Shown: positions 22,064 to 31,221 of the stretch, piece after piece | Layout of the letters: each line of letters opens with the position of its first letter | Position numbering within the stretch: position 1 is the first letter of the stretch | Assembly (NCBI GenBank): GCA_902630555.1 | Contig: CACOVB010000007.1 | Coordinates: forward strand, 1 to 34,822 | DNA length: 34,822 nt | Source: an uncultured SAR116 cluster alpha proteobacterium | Lineage (GTDB): Bacteria > Pseudomonadota > Alphaproteobacteria > Puniceispirillales > Marisalimonadaceae | Reading direction: 5' to 3' | Program-made: the position numbers and the translations under genes | Notes under the pieces: generated by a model | What the model was told of the DNA's origin: nothing | Databases searched by the model: none | Seen by the model: only the letters and a program-made list of their open reading frames with translations

Positions 22064-23041
22064 CTATTTCAAATTGATAATAATTTTACCGACACTTTTT
22101 CTTTGTTCAAGTTCAATATGCGCTTTTTGAATTTCATCAAAGTTATATTCTTTATGTATTTGAATTTTAATTTTTGATTCATGAACAAGATTAAATAAAT
22201 CATCAGCATTTTTTTGATATTCATCTATATTTTTTGTATATTCAAGAAGACCTCCAGTAGCAATTGACGCAGATAATGGTCTTAACTTATTGATATCTAT
22301 TGGATCAATTTTACCAGAGGATATTCCATAACTGACTATTCGTCCACGCTTTGCAAGGCAATTTAATCCTTTTTCAAAAGTATCTTTTCCTACAGCATCA
22401 TAAATTACATCAGCACCATAGTTGTTAGTATATTCCTTTACTTTACTCTCAAAGTTTTCATTTGAATAATTTATCACAAAATCACAACCATTATTTTTTG
22501 CAATTGAAGCTTTATAATCATTGCCAACTGTTCCTATAACAGTTGCTCCTATAATTTTAGACCATTGCGTTAAAATTTGTCCTACTCCTCCAGAGGCGGC
22601 ATGAATAAGAACAAAATCTTGATTTTTTACTTCCCATGATTTTTGAGTTAAATATTGAGCAGTCAAACCTTGTAATGTTGATGCAGCAGCAAGTTTTAAA
22701 TCAATGTTGTTTTTAAGTTTAACCAGACGATTTTCATTAAGAACAAAATATTCAGTAAATGAACCTAAATTCATACAATGTGTAATTTTATCACCAACTT
22801 TAAATCTTTTAACATCCTTTCCCACTTCTTCAATTATACCTGATGCTTCCATACCAACATTGGTTGGTAACTCTTTGATTTTATAAGAGCCATTTCTTTG
22901 ATTTATATCTATATAATTCAAACCTAAGTAATGATGTTTGATTAATACTTCATTTGATTTTAGGATTGGTATGTTTGTTTCTTCAACTTTTAAAACATCA
23001 TATGAACCCTGTTCACATATTCTTATTGATTTGGTTTTCAT
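22064..23041 (-). CDS. NADPH:quinone oxidoreductase, zinc-independent MDR family (Qor-like)
   Basis: The 325 aa medium-chain reductase matches the quinone oxidoreductase group. IPTNVGMEASGIIEEVGKDV-like text appears as TNVGMEASGIIEEVG in the GroES-like N-terminal domain. The Rossmann dinucleotide-binding site is IHAASGGVGQILTQW (about 147-161), and GADVIYDAVGKDTF lies in the same domain. It lacks the zinc-binding Cys and His residues of alcohol dehydrogenases. Length is typical. It is fifth in the operon, between trpG (9 nt upstream) and the luciferase-like gene (7 nt downstream). It would reduce quinones or enones with NADPH; the true substrate is unknown. Confidence 0.92.
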   Translation of the reverse strand: MKTKSIRICEQGSYDVLKVEETNIPILKSNEVLIKHHYLGLNYIDINQRNGSYKIKELPTNVGMEASGIIEEVGKDVKRFKVGDKITHCMNLGSFTEYFVLNENRLVKLKNNIDLKLAAASTLQGLTAQYLTQKSWEVKNQDFVLIHAASGGVGQILTQWSKIIGATVIGTVGNDYKASIAKNNGCDFVINYSNENFESKVKEYTNNYGADVIYDAVGKDTFEKGLNCLAKRGRIVSYGISSGKIDPIDINKLRPLSASIATGGLLEYTKNIDEYQKNADDLFNLVHESKIKIQIHKEYNFDEIQKAHIELEQRKSVGKIIINLK

Positions 23042-23050
23042 ATTGAAATT

Positions 23051-23698
23051 TTAAGTTAATTTTAGAAAATTTAAAATTATTTTTTTTCCACCTTCTGTTG
23101 CAAAAGACTCTGGATGATACTGAATTCCAAAAATTGGTTTACTCTCATGTTCAACTGCCATGATTTCATCTTCATTTGGGTTAAAATCTTTTAATGTGAA
23201 GTAACTGTCTTCATTTTTACAAAAAGCAGTAATTTTTAAACTTTTGGGTAGTTTTAAATAATCAACAATTAATGAATGATATCTCATGATTTCAATTCTT
23301 TGAGGAATTTCAGCATGTATTCCTTCTTCATTGTGAATTAGAAAAGAAGATTTTCCATGCATCGGAGATTTAGCATGTATAATTTCACCTCCTAAAACAT
23401 GAACTATTCCTTGCATTCCAAGACATATCCCTAAAATAGGAGTATTTTCATTTCCAAGTTCTTTTATTACTTCTCTACAAATTCCAAAATAACTATCATC
23501 AACTGGTGATCCAGGGCCTGGTGAAATAATTATTTTATCGAAATTATTTTTTTTAATTTCAGACAAACTAACTTCATCATTTCTTTTTACAATAATGTCG
23601 TTTATCTCATTAGAAAATTCTTCATACAAAACTTCACCAGTGAGTTGATAAAGATTAAAAGTGAATGAATCATAATTATCAATTATCAATACTTTCAT
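23051..23698 (-). CDS. trpG: Anthranilate synthase component II, glutamine amidotransferase
   Basis: The 215 aa class I glutamine amidotransferase releases ammonia for the partner TrpE. IIDNYDSFTFNLYQ opens the protein, ISPGPGSP is conserved, and GICLGMQGI carries the catalytic Cys. QYHPESFATEGG holds the catalytic His-Glu pair, and RYHSLIV is typical of TrpG/PabA. The catalytic loop has GMQ where most TrpG/PabA proteins have GHQ. The gene sits 1 nt after trpE. PabA (for folate) is the alternative, but the partner carries a tryptophan-feedback-like motif, so TrpG is preferred. Confidence 0.85.
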   Translation of the reverse strand: MKVLIIDNYDSFTFNLYQLTGEVLYEEFSNEINDIIVKRNDEVSLSEIKKNNFDKIIISPGPGSPVDDSYFGICREVIKELGNENTPILGICLGMQGIVHVLGGEIIHAKSPMHGKSSFLIHNEEGIHAEIPQRIEIMRYHSLIVDYLKLPKSLKITAFCKNEDSYFTLKDFNPNEDEIMAVEHESKPIFGIQYHPESFATEGGKKIILNFLKLT

Positions 23699-23699
23699 G

Positions 23700-25061
23700 T
23701 TAAAAACTTTCTAGAACTGATTTCATTGCAGCAAGTTTTCTTTCAATTTCAAGTAGTTCATTTTCAGGAATAGAGTCATGGACTATACCACCACATGTTT
23801 GAATAAAACCATTTTTGCCTTTAATGAAAATTGATCTTATAGGAATTGCAAAAGTACAATCACCATTGAATCCAAATTGACCAATGGCACCTCCGTATGG
23901 ACCTCGACCAGAAGTTTCAATTTCATTGATGATCTTCATGGCTTCAATTTTTGGTGCACCAGTTAAAGTTCCAGCTGGAAAATTTGATGCTAATGCAGAA
24001 AACATATCATTTTTATCATCAATAATTCCAACAATTTCAGAAGATATATGTTGAACATGAGAATAACGTTTTATATCCATTAAATTTCTAACTTTTACAG
24101 TTCCAAACTTAGCAACTTTTCCAATATCATTTCTATGGAGATCAACAAGCATGTTATGCTCTGCAATCTCTTTAGGGTCATTGAGTAATTCACGTGCAAG
24201 CTGGGTATCCTCTCGAGAATTCATCCCTCTTTTTGTTGTTCCCGCTAATGGATAGGTTTCCATTTCACCATTTTTTAATCTAAATAAAAGTTCAGGAGAA
24301 GCACCAATAATTTTTTGATCTTTAAATTTCAGATAATACATATGTGGAGATGGATTAACAATTCTAAGTTTTTCATAAATTTTAGTAGTGTCTCCATTCA
24401 CTTCATAAAAACTTTTAAATCCAACTTCACATTGAAATATATAGCCATCAATAATTTTTTCTTTAACTTGTTGTACATGTTGCTTATGTTCATCATGTGT
24501 CATTGAGTTGTTTAGAAAGCTACAAGACAATTTAGAATTATCTTCAAATTTTTCATTTAAAATTTTTTCAATCAGATCAAATCTGTCTTCATCATAATAA
24601 TAATAAAATATCTCACCTGTAACTTGATCATATACAAGGCCATCTAAAAAAACTCCAAATTTAAATGATTCGAAGTCATCATTATTTTTTATATTTAAAC
24701 TTGGTTCAAAATAATTAACGCAATCATAACCTAAGTAACCGATTAATCCTCCAGCATATTTTTTCGAAATAATATTACTTGGGATTACGTCTCTAATTTT
24801 GTAATAAGGGTTTTTACAGTGTATTTTATCAATCTTACCATTTTTATTTTCTATAATTAGATTGTCATGAGTTGGATAAATTATGTATTTAGGGTCAAAT
24901 CCTAAAATATGATATCTTGAAATATAACTTTCTTCCCCAAGCGATTCAAAGAGAAAACAAGTATCAAATTTTTTTTCAATTTTTTTAAAAAGCCTAAAAA
25001 AATTATAGTCTTCAGTTAACTTTTTGTAATTCGGCTTACCAATTAGCTCGATTTTATCCAT
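23700..25061 (-). CDS. trpE: Anthranilate synthase component I
   Basis: The 453 aa chorismate-using enzyme makes anthranilate with TrpG. The N-terminal CFLFESLGEESYISRYHILG resembles the tryptophan-binding (LLES) feedback element. The catalytic domain has KIIGASPELLFRL, TYPLAGTTKRGM, EHNMLVDLHRNDIGKVAKFG, PAGTLTGAPKIEAM and RGPYGGAIG, all expected for chorismate binding and catalysis. It is shorter than the usual 490-520 aa, and PAGTLTGAPK mixes TrpE-like and PabB-like forms. Normal trp partners (trpD, trpC, trpB, trpA) are absent. The pair sits in an operon with PanE-like, pirin, quinone oxidoreductase and luciferase-like genes, so a role beyond tryptophan, such as an anthranilate-derived product, is possible. 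Confidence 0.85.
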   Translation of the reverse strand: MDKIELIGKPNYKKLTEDYNFFRLFKKIEKKFDTCFLFESLGEESYISRYHILGFDPKYIIYPTHDNLIIENKNGKIDKIHCKNPYYKIRDVIPSNIISKKYAGGLIGYLGYDCVNYFEPSLNIKNNDDFESFKFGVFLDGLVYDQVTGEIFYYYYDEDRFDLIEKILNEKFEDNSKLSCSFLNNSMTHDEHKQHVQQVKEKIIDGYIFQCEVGFKSFYEVNGDTTKIYEKLRIVNPSPHMYYLKFKDQKIIGASPELLFRLKNGEMETYPLAGTTKRGMNSREDTQLARELLNDPKEIAEHNMLVDLHRNDIGKVAKFGTVKVRNLMDIKRYSHVQHISSEIVGIIDDKNDMFSALASNFPAGTLTGAPKIEAMKIINEIETSGRGPYGGAIGQFGFNGDCTFAIPIRSIFIKGKNGFIQTCGGIVHDSIPENELLEIERKLAAMKSVLESF

Positions 25062-25069
25062 AGTATTTT

Positions 25070-25996
25070 TTACTGTAAATATTCTTTTTCTCTTGCTGAA
25101 ATGATGTTACTAACAACTGAATTGTAAGGTGTTTTAACATTTAACTCTTTTCCTAAAGTTACAACCATTCCATTGATGGAGCTAAGTTCGCATTTTCTTT
25201 TTGCTTCAACATCTTGAAGCATTGAAGGTTTAGATAAAGGCATTTTATTTCCAAAATCGATAATATATTTTTCAGTATTATCAAATGAAAAATTAATTTT
25301 TTTAAGATCACCTAATTTTCTTGCTTCAAGTGCACATTGAATTGATACTTCTGTCATGTCTTTATCATTTAAAATTTCACCAATGGTTTTTTTAAAAACA
25401 GAACAAGGTCCACTATAAGCTACATTACAAATAAATTTTTCCCAAATTAATTGTTGAATATCTTCAAATCCTTTAGAAGTAAAACCCGCTTCTTCCCAGG
25501 CATTAACTATTGTTGTCAATCTATCGGTTAAACCACCGTTTATTTCGCCTATTCTAATCATGCTCATTCCGTTATGATGAGCATGGCCAGGAGCTTTGAT
25601 TGATGCGCCAAAACCCTGAGCAACTCCTAAGAGAACATTTTCAGTTGGCATGAATTTTTCTATTCTTTCAGCTGCACCTAAGCCATTTTGTATTGTCAAA
25701 ACAAAAGCATTACTTAAATCAAAGTCAGCAAGTTTTGAGGCTACTGATCCAACTGCATCACCTTTTGTAGCAATAATATAAAGGTCTCTGTCCTTGAGTT
25801 CATTAAAATTGGTTGTTGCTCTAATTTTTTTTTCAGTATGATCTCCACTTATACCAGAAACTCTTAAACCTTTATTGTTTATGGCATCAACATGTTCATC
25901 CCAAACATCATAACATAAGACATCAAAATTATTTTTAGCAAAAAAGGATCCATAAATAGATCCCATTGCACCAGTGCCTATCACGCTAACTTTCAT
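25070..25996 (-). CDS. Ketopantoate reductase family protein (PanE/ApbA-like)
   Basis: The 308 aa NADPH-dependent reductase has an N-terminal Rossmann fold with VIGTGAMGSIYGSFFAK (about 4-20) and a C-terminal helical dimerisation domain. TIQNGLGAAERI and IWEKFICNVAYSGPCSVF carry the conserved Asn and Lys regions of the family, and KPSMLQDVEAKRKCELSSIN holds the conserved Ser-Met-Gln-Asp block. It may reduce ketopantoate for pantothenate, but PanE-like paralogues often act on other 2-oxo acids, and no other pan gene is present. AGGAG lies 6 nt before its ATG. It is second in the operon, 13 nt after pirin and 8 nt before trpE. Confidence 0.87.
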   Translation of the reverse strand: MKVSVIGTGAMGSIYGSFFAKNNFDVLCYDVWDEHVDAINNKGLRVSGISGDHTEKKIRATTNFNELKDRDLYIIATKGDAVGSVASKLADFDLSNAFVLTIQNGLGAAERIEKFMPTENVLLGVAQGFGASIKAPGHAHHNGMSMIRIGEINGGLTDRLTTIVNAWEEAGFTSKGFEDIQQLIWEKFICNVAYSGPCSVFKKTIGEILNDKDMTEVSIQCALEARKLGDLKKINFSFDNTEKYIIDFGNKMPLSKPSMLQDVEAKRKCELSSINGMVVTLGKELNVKTPYNSVVSNIISAREKEYLQ

Positions 25997-26009
25997 GTCA
26001 TTCTCCTAA

Positions 26010-26915
26010 TTATTTTTTAATAAAAGTCCCATTGTTAAGTTCTTTCATTGCCTGCATTAATTCTTCATTTGTATTCATAACAATTGGTCCGTGCCAAGCA
26101 ACTGGCTCTTGTATAGGTGTACCTCCAATAAGAAGGAAACGTACACCATCACTTGAGGTTTTAATTTTAATCTCATCGCCTCTATCAAAATTAATCAAAG
26201 TTCTGTTTCCCGTCATATCCTGTATTTTAACTTCCTGTCCATTAATCATTTTTTCAACCATTACTCCTTGGGGTTTTGATGCATATTCAAAATTTGCCGA
26301 ACCCTCAAAGATATAAGCAAGTACATTTTTATTAACTTCAATAGGAATGGTTTTAATTTTATTAGCTGGAATAAAAATATCTAAATAAATTGGGTCAGAT
26401 GATATTCCTTTTACAGGGCCAGAATATCCTCTGTAATTTCCAATTATAATTCTAATTATTGAACCATCATCATCATGAATTTCCTTAATTTCATTAGAGG
26501 GTATGTCTTGGTAATTTGGTGATGTCATCTTTAATGAAGATGGAAGATTAGCCCATAATTGAAACCCATGCATTTCACCTTTTTCGTTTCCTTTTGGCAT
26601 TTCTTGATGAAGAATACCGGAGCCAGCAGTCATCCACTGAACGTCTCCAGTTTTTAAAGTTCCGACATTTCCTAGACTATCGCCGTGTTCAACATTACCT
26701 TTTAAAATATATGTTATTGTCTCTATTCCTCTATGGGGATGCCACGGAAATCCATTTATATAATCTTCTTTTTTATTATTTCTAAAATCATCTAGCAGTA
26801 AAAAAGGATCTGATAGTGATGTATCTCCAAATCCAAATACTCTATTCAGTTTAACTCCTGCGCCCTCAAGTGTTGGTTGAGAAATTGAAGTTTGCTTAAT
26901 TGGTCTTATGGTCAT
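26010..26915 (-). CDS. Pirin family protein
   Basis: The 301 aa bicupin pirin has all four iron ligands expected in the N-terminal cupin. WHPHRGIETITYIL supplies two His, and EHGDSLGNVGTL and SGILHQEMP complete the His/Glu set. The second barrel ends with a C-terminal VAWHGPIVMNTNEEL typical of pirins. Bacterial pirins can act as quercetin 2,3-dioxygenase-like enzymes or as regulatory proteins. It is first in a six-gene minus-strand operon, so the shared promoter should lie in the 49 nt between it and the divergent TauE/SafE gene. That gap is almost entirely A and T, and no clear promoter element can be picked. Confidence 0.93.
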   Translation of the reverse strand: MTIRPIKQTSISQPTLEGAGVKLNRVFGFGDTSLSDPFLLLDDFRNNKKEDYINGFPWHPHRGIETITYILKGNVEHGDSLGNVGTLKTGDVQWMTAGSGILHQEMPKGNEKGEMHGFQLWANLPSSLKMTSPNYQDIPSNEIKEIHDDDGSIIRIIIGNYRGYSGPVKGISSDPIYLDIFIPANKIKTIPIEVNKNVLAYIFEGSANFEYASKPQGVMVEKMINGQEVKIQDMTGNRTLINFDRGDEIKIKTSSDGVRFLLIGGTPIQEPVAWHGPIVMNTNEELMQAMKELNNGTFIKK

Positions 26916-26964
26916 ACTTTTTTATATAGAATAAATAAAATAAATTAAATATAAATAAATTTTT

Positions 26965-27768
26965 ATGATGGAATTTTTTTTAGAAAATTTATTTACAACT
27001 TATTCTAACTTTGATTATTCAGTCTTATTTTATTTGACCGCATTTTTATCTGTCTCAGTTGTAGCTATATCTAAGTCTGGGTTTGGAGGAGGCTTAGGAG
27101 GATTGGGCGTTCCTATAATGTTGTTTATACTTCCTGCAAAAATAGTTTTAGCAGTATTTTTACCTTTAATTGTTTTAATGGATCTATGGGTAATTTACGT
27201 TTGGCGAAGATTTCCAATTTATAAAATTATTTTAATAATGTGCCTTGGAGGGTTCATTGGACAAATCGCTGGGTGGTATTTTTTTAAATATTTAGATGAT
27301 CAAACTATCTTATTCATAATTGCATCATTAGCCATAATTACATCATTAAGATATTTTAAAAATTTATATAAAAAAAAAGTCACTTATAAAACAAAAGTGA
27401 AAGTTAATTATAAGAAAGGTGTTGCTTGGTCTTCATTATCAGGTTTTTCAAGTTTTATTGCGTTATCAGGCGCAATACCTGCTCATATTTTTTTACTACC
27501 TTTAAAATTAAAGAGAGAGAATTTTGTAAGTATAATGAGTTTTTATTTCTTTTTTGTGAATTTTACTAAAATCCCATTTTTTTGGGAATTAGATATATTT
27601 ACAATGAAGACAATTGCTATAACTATTTTGTTAATTCCTATAATTCCTATTGGAATATTTTTTGGTAAATGGTTAAATTCAAAGTTATCAGATAAAATAT
27701 TTTATCATGTTACGCACATAGCCTTATTCTTATGTGGTATAAATTTATTTATAAAAGGATATTTTTAG
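26965..27768 (+). CDS. TauE/SafE family sulfite/organic anion exporter-like protein
   Basis: The 267 aa inner-membrane protein has about seven or eight helices. AISKSGFGGGLGGLGVPIM (about 31-49) is the family's N-terminal repeat signature, and the second repeat starts near SSLSGFSSFIALSGAIPAH (about 150-168). TauE/SafE proteins move sulfite, sulfoacetate or other small organic anions. Two ATG codons in tandem (26965 and 26968) could start it; no ribosome-binding site is visible. The CMD-family gene follows after 9 nt, in the same operon. No sulfur-metabolism gene in the window supports a specific substrate. Confidence 0.87.
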   Translation: MMEFFLENLFTTYSNFDYSVLFYLTAFLSVSVVAISKSGFGGGLGGLGVPIMLFILPAKIVLAVFLPLIVLMDLWVIYVWRRFPIYKIILIMCLGGFIGQIAGWYFFKYLDDQTILFIIASLAIITSLRYFKNLYKKKVTYKTKVKVNYKKGVAWSSLSGFSSFIALSGAIPAHIFLLPLKLKRENFVSIMSFYFFFVNFTKIPFFWELDIFTMKTIAITILLIPIIPIGIFFGKWLNSKLSDKIFYHVTHIALFLCGINLFIKGYF

Positions 27769-27777
27769 GAGAAAATT

Positions 27778-28155
27778 ATGAATAGTGAAATGTTTAATAA
27801 AGGCCTTAGCAAAAGAAGAAAAGTTCTTGGTGATGAATATGTTGATAAGGCTCTTGCTACAGCTGACGAATTTGGAGCAGACCTGCAAAAACTAATTACT
27901 GAATATGCATGGGGTGAAGTTTGGAATAAGGAAGCATTGTCAGATAAAGAAAGATCAATGATTAATTTAGGAATGATTTCAGCTTTAAATAGACCACATG
28001 AGTTAGAATTACATATTAAAGGTGCTTTAAATAATGGACTGACTAAAGAGCAAATAAAAGATATTTTTCTGCAAGTAACTGTTTATTGTGGTGCTCCTGC
28101 AGGTATTGATTCAATGAGAATAGCTAGAAAAGTATTTAAAGAATTAAATATTTAA
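27778..28155 (+). CDS. Carboxymuconolactone decarboxylase (CMD/PcaC) family protein
   Basis: The 125 aa protein is a helical CMD-fold protein close to 4-carboxymuconolactone decarboxylase (PcaC). RRKVLGDEYVDKALATADEF at the start, EYAWGEVWNKEALSDKERSM in the middle and ELELHIKGALNNGLTKEQI with QVTVYCGAPAGIDSM follow the PcaC pattern, including a single Cys in YCGAPAG. It lacks the CxxC of AhpD peroxidases, so decarboxylase or isomerase activity is favoured over antioxidant activity. AGGAG precedes its ATG. Other beta-ketoadipate genes are not in the window. Confidence 0.88.
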   Translation: MNSEMFNKGLSKRRKVLGDEYVDKALATADEFGADLQKLITEYAWGEVWNKEALSDKERSMINLGMISALNRPHELELHIKGALNNGLTKEQIKDIFLQVTVYCGAPAGIDSMRIARKVFKELNI

Positions 28156-28238
28156 ATTCTGATTGTCTTTTTTTTAACAATTTTTAGAGTTAAAAACATG
28201 AAATTGTAAATATGATCTAAATCTTTTTTAGGAGAGTT

Positions 28239-29648
28239 ATGTCTATTCAAAACAAAAATGATGTTTCAATAATAGATTCAACTAAAGAAGATAGTATTAA
28301 TAATCTTTTTGGACTAACCTCTGAAGTAGAAACAGAAATAAAATTCTGTATTAAAAATAATCATAAAAAAAGACTTCTTTTTCTTTTTGATTTGTTACAT
28401 CCAGCTGATCAAGCAGATATGTTGGAAAGGCTCTCAAAAGATCAACTTGATAATTGTTTAAGATTATTATCAAAGAGACTTGATCCTGAAACTTTAGTTT
28501 ATCTTGAAGAAACAGTTCAAGAGGACGTGATTAAAGGAATAGGGACTAATGCAATTGCTAAGGCTCTACCAGAATTAAATACTGATGATGAAGTCGAAAT
28601 TTTAGAAAATCTTCAAGAAGATCAAAGAGACACAATCATCAAGAAATTACCAAAAGCTGACAGAATTCTTGTTGAAGAAGCATTTACATATCCAGAAAAT
28701 TCTGCTGGACGTTTGATGCAAAGAGAGTTTTTATCTTTTCCTGATTATTGGACTGTTGGGCAAACAATAGATCATATGAGGAATAAAGAATTCGTCGAAG
28801 ATGAAAATTTTTATTCAATATTTATAATCGATCCAGGACAAAGATTATTAGGCGTATTATCTCTTAGTAAACTTCTTTCAAATAAAAGGTCTATTAGATT
28901 AAAAGATATAATGAGTAACAATTTTCAATCGGTCGATGTTGAAAGAGATCAAGAAGAAATAGCTTTATTGTTTCAGCAATATGCTCTTGTTGATTTGGCT
29001 GTCACAGATAAAGCAGATAGAATAATTGGTGTAATAATATTTGATGATATTGTTGACGTTATCAAAGAAGAAGCAGAAGAAGATTTTTTTGGGTTAGGTG
29101 GAGTTAGTGATGGTTCTATACGCACATCTATATTTAAAACATTAAAAGATAGGTTTTCATGGTTATCAGTAAATTTAGTGACAGCAATAATAGCTTCTAT
29201 GGTTATTGGTTTATTTCAGGAAGAAATAGAAAAAATTGTGGCATTAGCTGTATTAATGCCAATTGTAGCTTCAATGGGAGGTAATGCTGGAACCCAAACT
29301 GTAACAGTGGCAGTGAGAGCTTTAGCTACTAGGCAGCTAAGTTACATTAATTTACAAAAATTTGTACTAAGAGAGTCATGGGTTGGAATGTTTAATGGTG
29401 TTCTTTTTGCAATATTTTCGTCTGTTTTAGCTTATCTTTGGTTTAATGACTTTCAAATTGCAATAATTATGTCTGTATCTATGGTCGTAAATCTTTTGTT
29501 AGCAGGTATATTAGGGACATTGATCCCTCTTTCTTTAAATAAGTTTAAAATTGATCCTGCAATTTCAAGTACAATTTTGCTTACTACTGCAACAGATGTG
29601 ATAGGTTTTTTTACATTTTTAGGTCTTGCTGCTTGGGTAATTTTGTAA
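28239..29648 (+). CDS. mgtE: Magnesium transporter MgtE
   Basis: The 469 aa protein is a Mg2+ channel of the MgtE family. The N-terminal superhelical domain (about 30-135) contains LLHPADQADMLERL and repeated acidic helices. Two CBS domains follow (about 140-265), including SAGRLMQREF and VVxxDDIVDVI-like text IFDDIVDVIKEEAEED. Five membrane helices form the pore from about residue 300, with LMPIVASMGGNAGTQT carrying the conserved pore segment and TDVIGFFTFLG near the end. Acidic residues in the N and CBS domains would sense cytoplasmic Mg2+. AGGAG lies just before the ATG. Length is normal (about 450-470 aa). Confidence 0.95.
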   Translation: MSIQNKNDVSIIDSTKEDSINNLFGLTSEVETEIKFCIKNNHKKRLLFLFDLLHPADQADMLERLSKDQLDNCLRLLSKRLDPETLVYLEETVQEDVIKGIGTNAIAKALPELNTDDEVEILENLQEDQRDTIIKKLPKADRILVEEAFTYPENSAGRLMQREFLSFPDYWTVGQTIDHMRNKEFVEDENFYSIFIIDPGQRLLGVLSLSKLLSNKRSIRLKDIMSNNFQSVDVERDQEEIALLFQQYALVDLAVTDKADRIIGVIIFDDIVDVIKEEAEEDFFGLGGVSDGSIRTSIFKTLKDRFSWLSVNLVTAIIASMVIGLFQEEIEKIVALAVLMPIVASMGGNAGTQTVTVAVRALATRQLSYINLQKFVLRESWVGMFNGVLFAIFSSVLAYLWFNDFQIAIIMSVSMVVNLLLAGILGTLIPLSLNKFKIDPAISSTILLTTATDVIGFFTFLGLAAWVIL

Positions 29649-29678
29649 ATTGATTATATATTAATAGTGAAATACAAA

Positions 29679-30086
29679 ATGAGTACAGTGAATCTAAAAA
29701 AATTGGCCGTTGGCATTAGATCAATAGAAGATCTTGAAGTAAGATTAAAGTATAATATAGAAAAAAATGGTGAACTTATTCACATTACAAGGAATAAACC
29801 AAAAAGATTGGAAGAATTGTGCAATGGAGGTTCTTTGTTTTGGGTTATTAATAGAAGAGTTTTAGTAAGGCAAAAAATTTTAAATATTAAACAAATAGTT
29901 GGAGATGATAATAAATTGTTTGCTGGCATTTTACTTGAAAATAAAATAATTAAAGTTAGACCCACACCTATGAAACCATTTCAAGGTTGGAGATATTATG
30001 AAAATGAAGACGTTCCACCTGATATCACAGATGACGGATTTAATGATGAATTTAACAATGAACTTAACAAATTAGGACTTTATTAA
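29679..30086 (+). CDS. DUF1489 family protein
   Basis: The 135 aa soluble protein matches DUF1489, a family found almost only in Alphaproteobacteria. LKKLAVGIRSIEDLE, NKPKRLEELCNGGSLFWVI, RRVLVRQKIL and PMKPFQGWRYYENEDVPPDI are its conserved blocks. Function is unknown. I use the ATG at 29679; an in-frame GTG at 29667 would add four residues, and neither start has a strong ribosome-binding site. Its TAA shares one base with the ATG of the RND adaptor (TAATG), so it is translationally coupled to the efflux genes, which is common packing here and need not mean shared function. Confidence 0.87.
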   Translation: MSTVNLKKLAVGIRSIEDLEVRLKYNIEKNGELIHITRNKPKRLEELCNGGSLFWVINRRVLVRQKILNIKQIVGDDNKLFAGILLENKIIKVRPTPMKPFQGWRYYENEDVPPDITDDGFNDEFNNELNKLGLY

Positions 30087-31204
30087 TGTTTAATTGGCTT
30101 AAAAAAAATAGTTTCAAAATAATAATTATAGTTGTTGTTGTAATAATTATTTTCTTAATAAATTTTTATCTGCAAATGACAAAACCAGTACCTAAATTAA
30201 AAGTTCAAAAAGAAAATGAAATAACTGTTAATTCATTAGTGGCAAAAGTTGAAGATCATGAACCTTTTCTTTCAGCTTTTGGACGAGTAAAAACTCAAAG
30301 GACAGGAAACCTCAGTTTTGGAGTGTCTGGAACAATTTCTTATTTATCAGAAAAATTTGTAAATGGTGGAAAGGTAAAAAAAGGTGAGGTTTTAGGTAAA
30401 TTAGATGAAGAAAAATTTGTCTTAATTGTTCAGAGACTTCAAACAGATATTAAGGAGTTGACAAAACAAATTGATTTAAGAAAAAAACAACTGGATAGAA
30501 ATAAAATAATGCTTGAAAAAAAAGTTATTAGTCCATCTGTTTACGACGAAGAGTTAATAAAATATTCACAGAGTCTACAAATGTTAAATAATTCAAAAAT
30601 AAATCTTGGGTTAGCAGAAAAAGATTTGAAGGACGCAACATTAATTGCAAAAAGCAATGGAATAATATCAGATGTAAATGCTCATGAGGGTTTGCTTGTT
30701 TCAAGCAATTCAATGTTGGGAACTTTTAGATCTCTAGATCATGTTGAAATTGAATTTATTGTCCCTGCAAAAATTTTCTCTAGTTCAGAAAAATTAATTG
30801 GGAAAAAAATTGAGGTCCTATGGGAAACAGGTAGTGAAAAATTAATCAAAAAAAATGCAATAATAACTAGATTTCAAGGTATAATTAATGATGACAGTGG
30901 AGGAGGAAAAATTTTTGCAAAATTTAATGATAATACTAATGAATTGATTCCACTTGATAGCTTTGTCAAAATTATATACCCATTAGAAAGATTTGAATCA
31001 GTTATAAAAATTCCTGAGACGGCTCTGTTTAATAAAAAATATATATTTGTAATTAAAAACGGAAGAGCAAAAAAAATACAAGTAAATGTTCTTCATTCTA
31101 ATACGGGATATTATTTATTAAAAAATGATAATTTGGGTGGAGTAGATATCATCTTGAATAGATTTTCTTCAAATATTGAAGGAACTAAAATAAAACTAAA
31201 TTAA
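30086..31204 (+). CDS. RND efflux periplasmic adaptor (membrane fusion protein)
   Basis: The 372 aa protein links an RND pump to the outer membrane. One N-terminal membrane anchor (about 10-28) is followed by a lipoyl-like domain split by a coiled coil. The coiled coil is around RLQTDIKELTKQIDLRKKQ and continues to about residue 175. The second lipoyl half follows with KSNGIISDVNAHEGLLVSSN, then beta-barrel and membrane-proximal parts. It starts on a TAATG overlap with DUF1489 and is followed after 17 nt by the pump gene. No outer-membrane TolC-like gene is nearby, so a TolC encoded elsewhere is presumed. Confidence 0.92.
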   Translation: MFNWLKKNSFKIIIIVVVVIIIFLINFYLQMTKPVPKLKVQKENEITVNSLVAKVEDHEPFLSAFGRVKTQRTGNLSFGVSGTISYLSEKFVNGGKVKKGEVLGKLDEEKFVLIVQRLQTDIKELTKQIDLRKKQLDRNKIMLEKKVISPSVYDEELIKYSQSLQMLNNSKINLGLAEKDLKDATLIAKSNGIISDVNAHEGLLVSSNSMLGTFRSLDHVEIEFIVPAKIFSSSEKLIGKKIEVLWETGSEKLIKKNAIITRFQGIINDDSGGGKIFAKFNDNTNELIPLDSFVKIIYPLERFESVIKIPETALFNKKYIFVIKNGRAKKIQVNVLHSNTGYYLLKNDNLGGVDIILNRFSSNIEGTKIKLN

Positions 31205-31221
31205 TTTTTAACGAGTAAAAC

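Noticed and set aside
23700..25061. PabB (aminodeoxychorismate synthase) instead of TrpE
   Set aside because: The N-terminal LFES feedback-like element and PAGT favour TrpE, although TGAPK is also seen in PabB; kept as an alternative only.
27778..28155. AhpD-type alkylhydroperoxidase
   Set aside because: The CxxC redox motif is missing; a single Cys in YCGAPAG fits the PcaC group.
28156..28238. Possible sRNA or terminator in the gap before mgtE
   Set aside because: Only T-runs and AT-rich sequence are seen; no stable stem with a GC core could be drawn.
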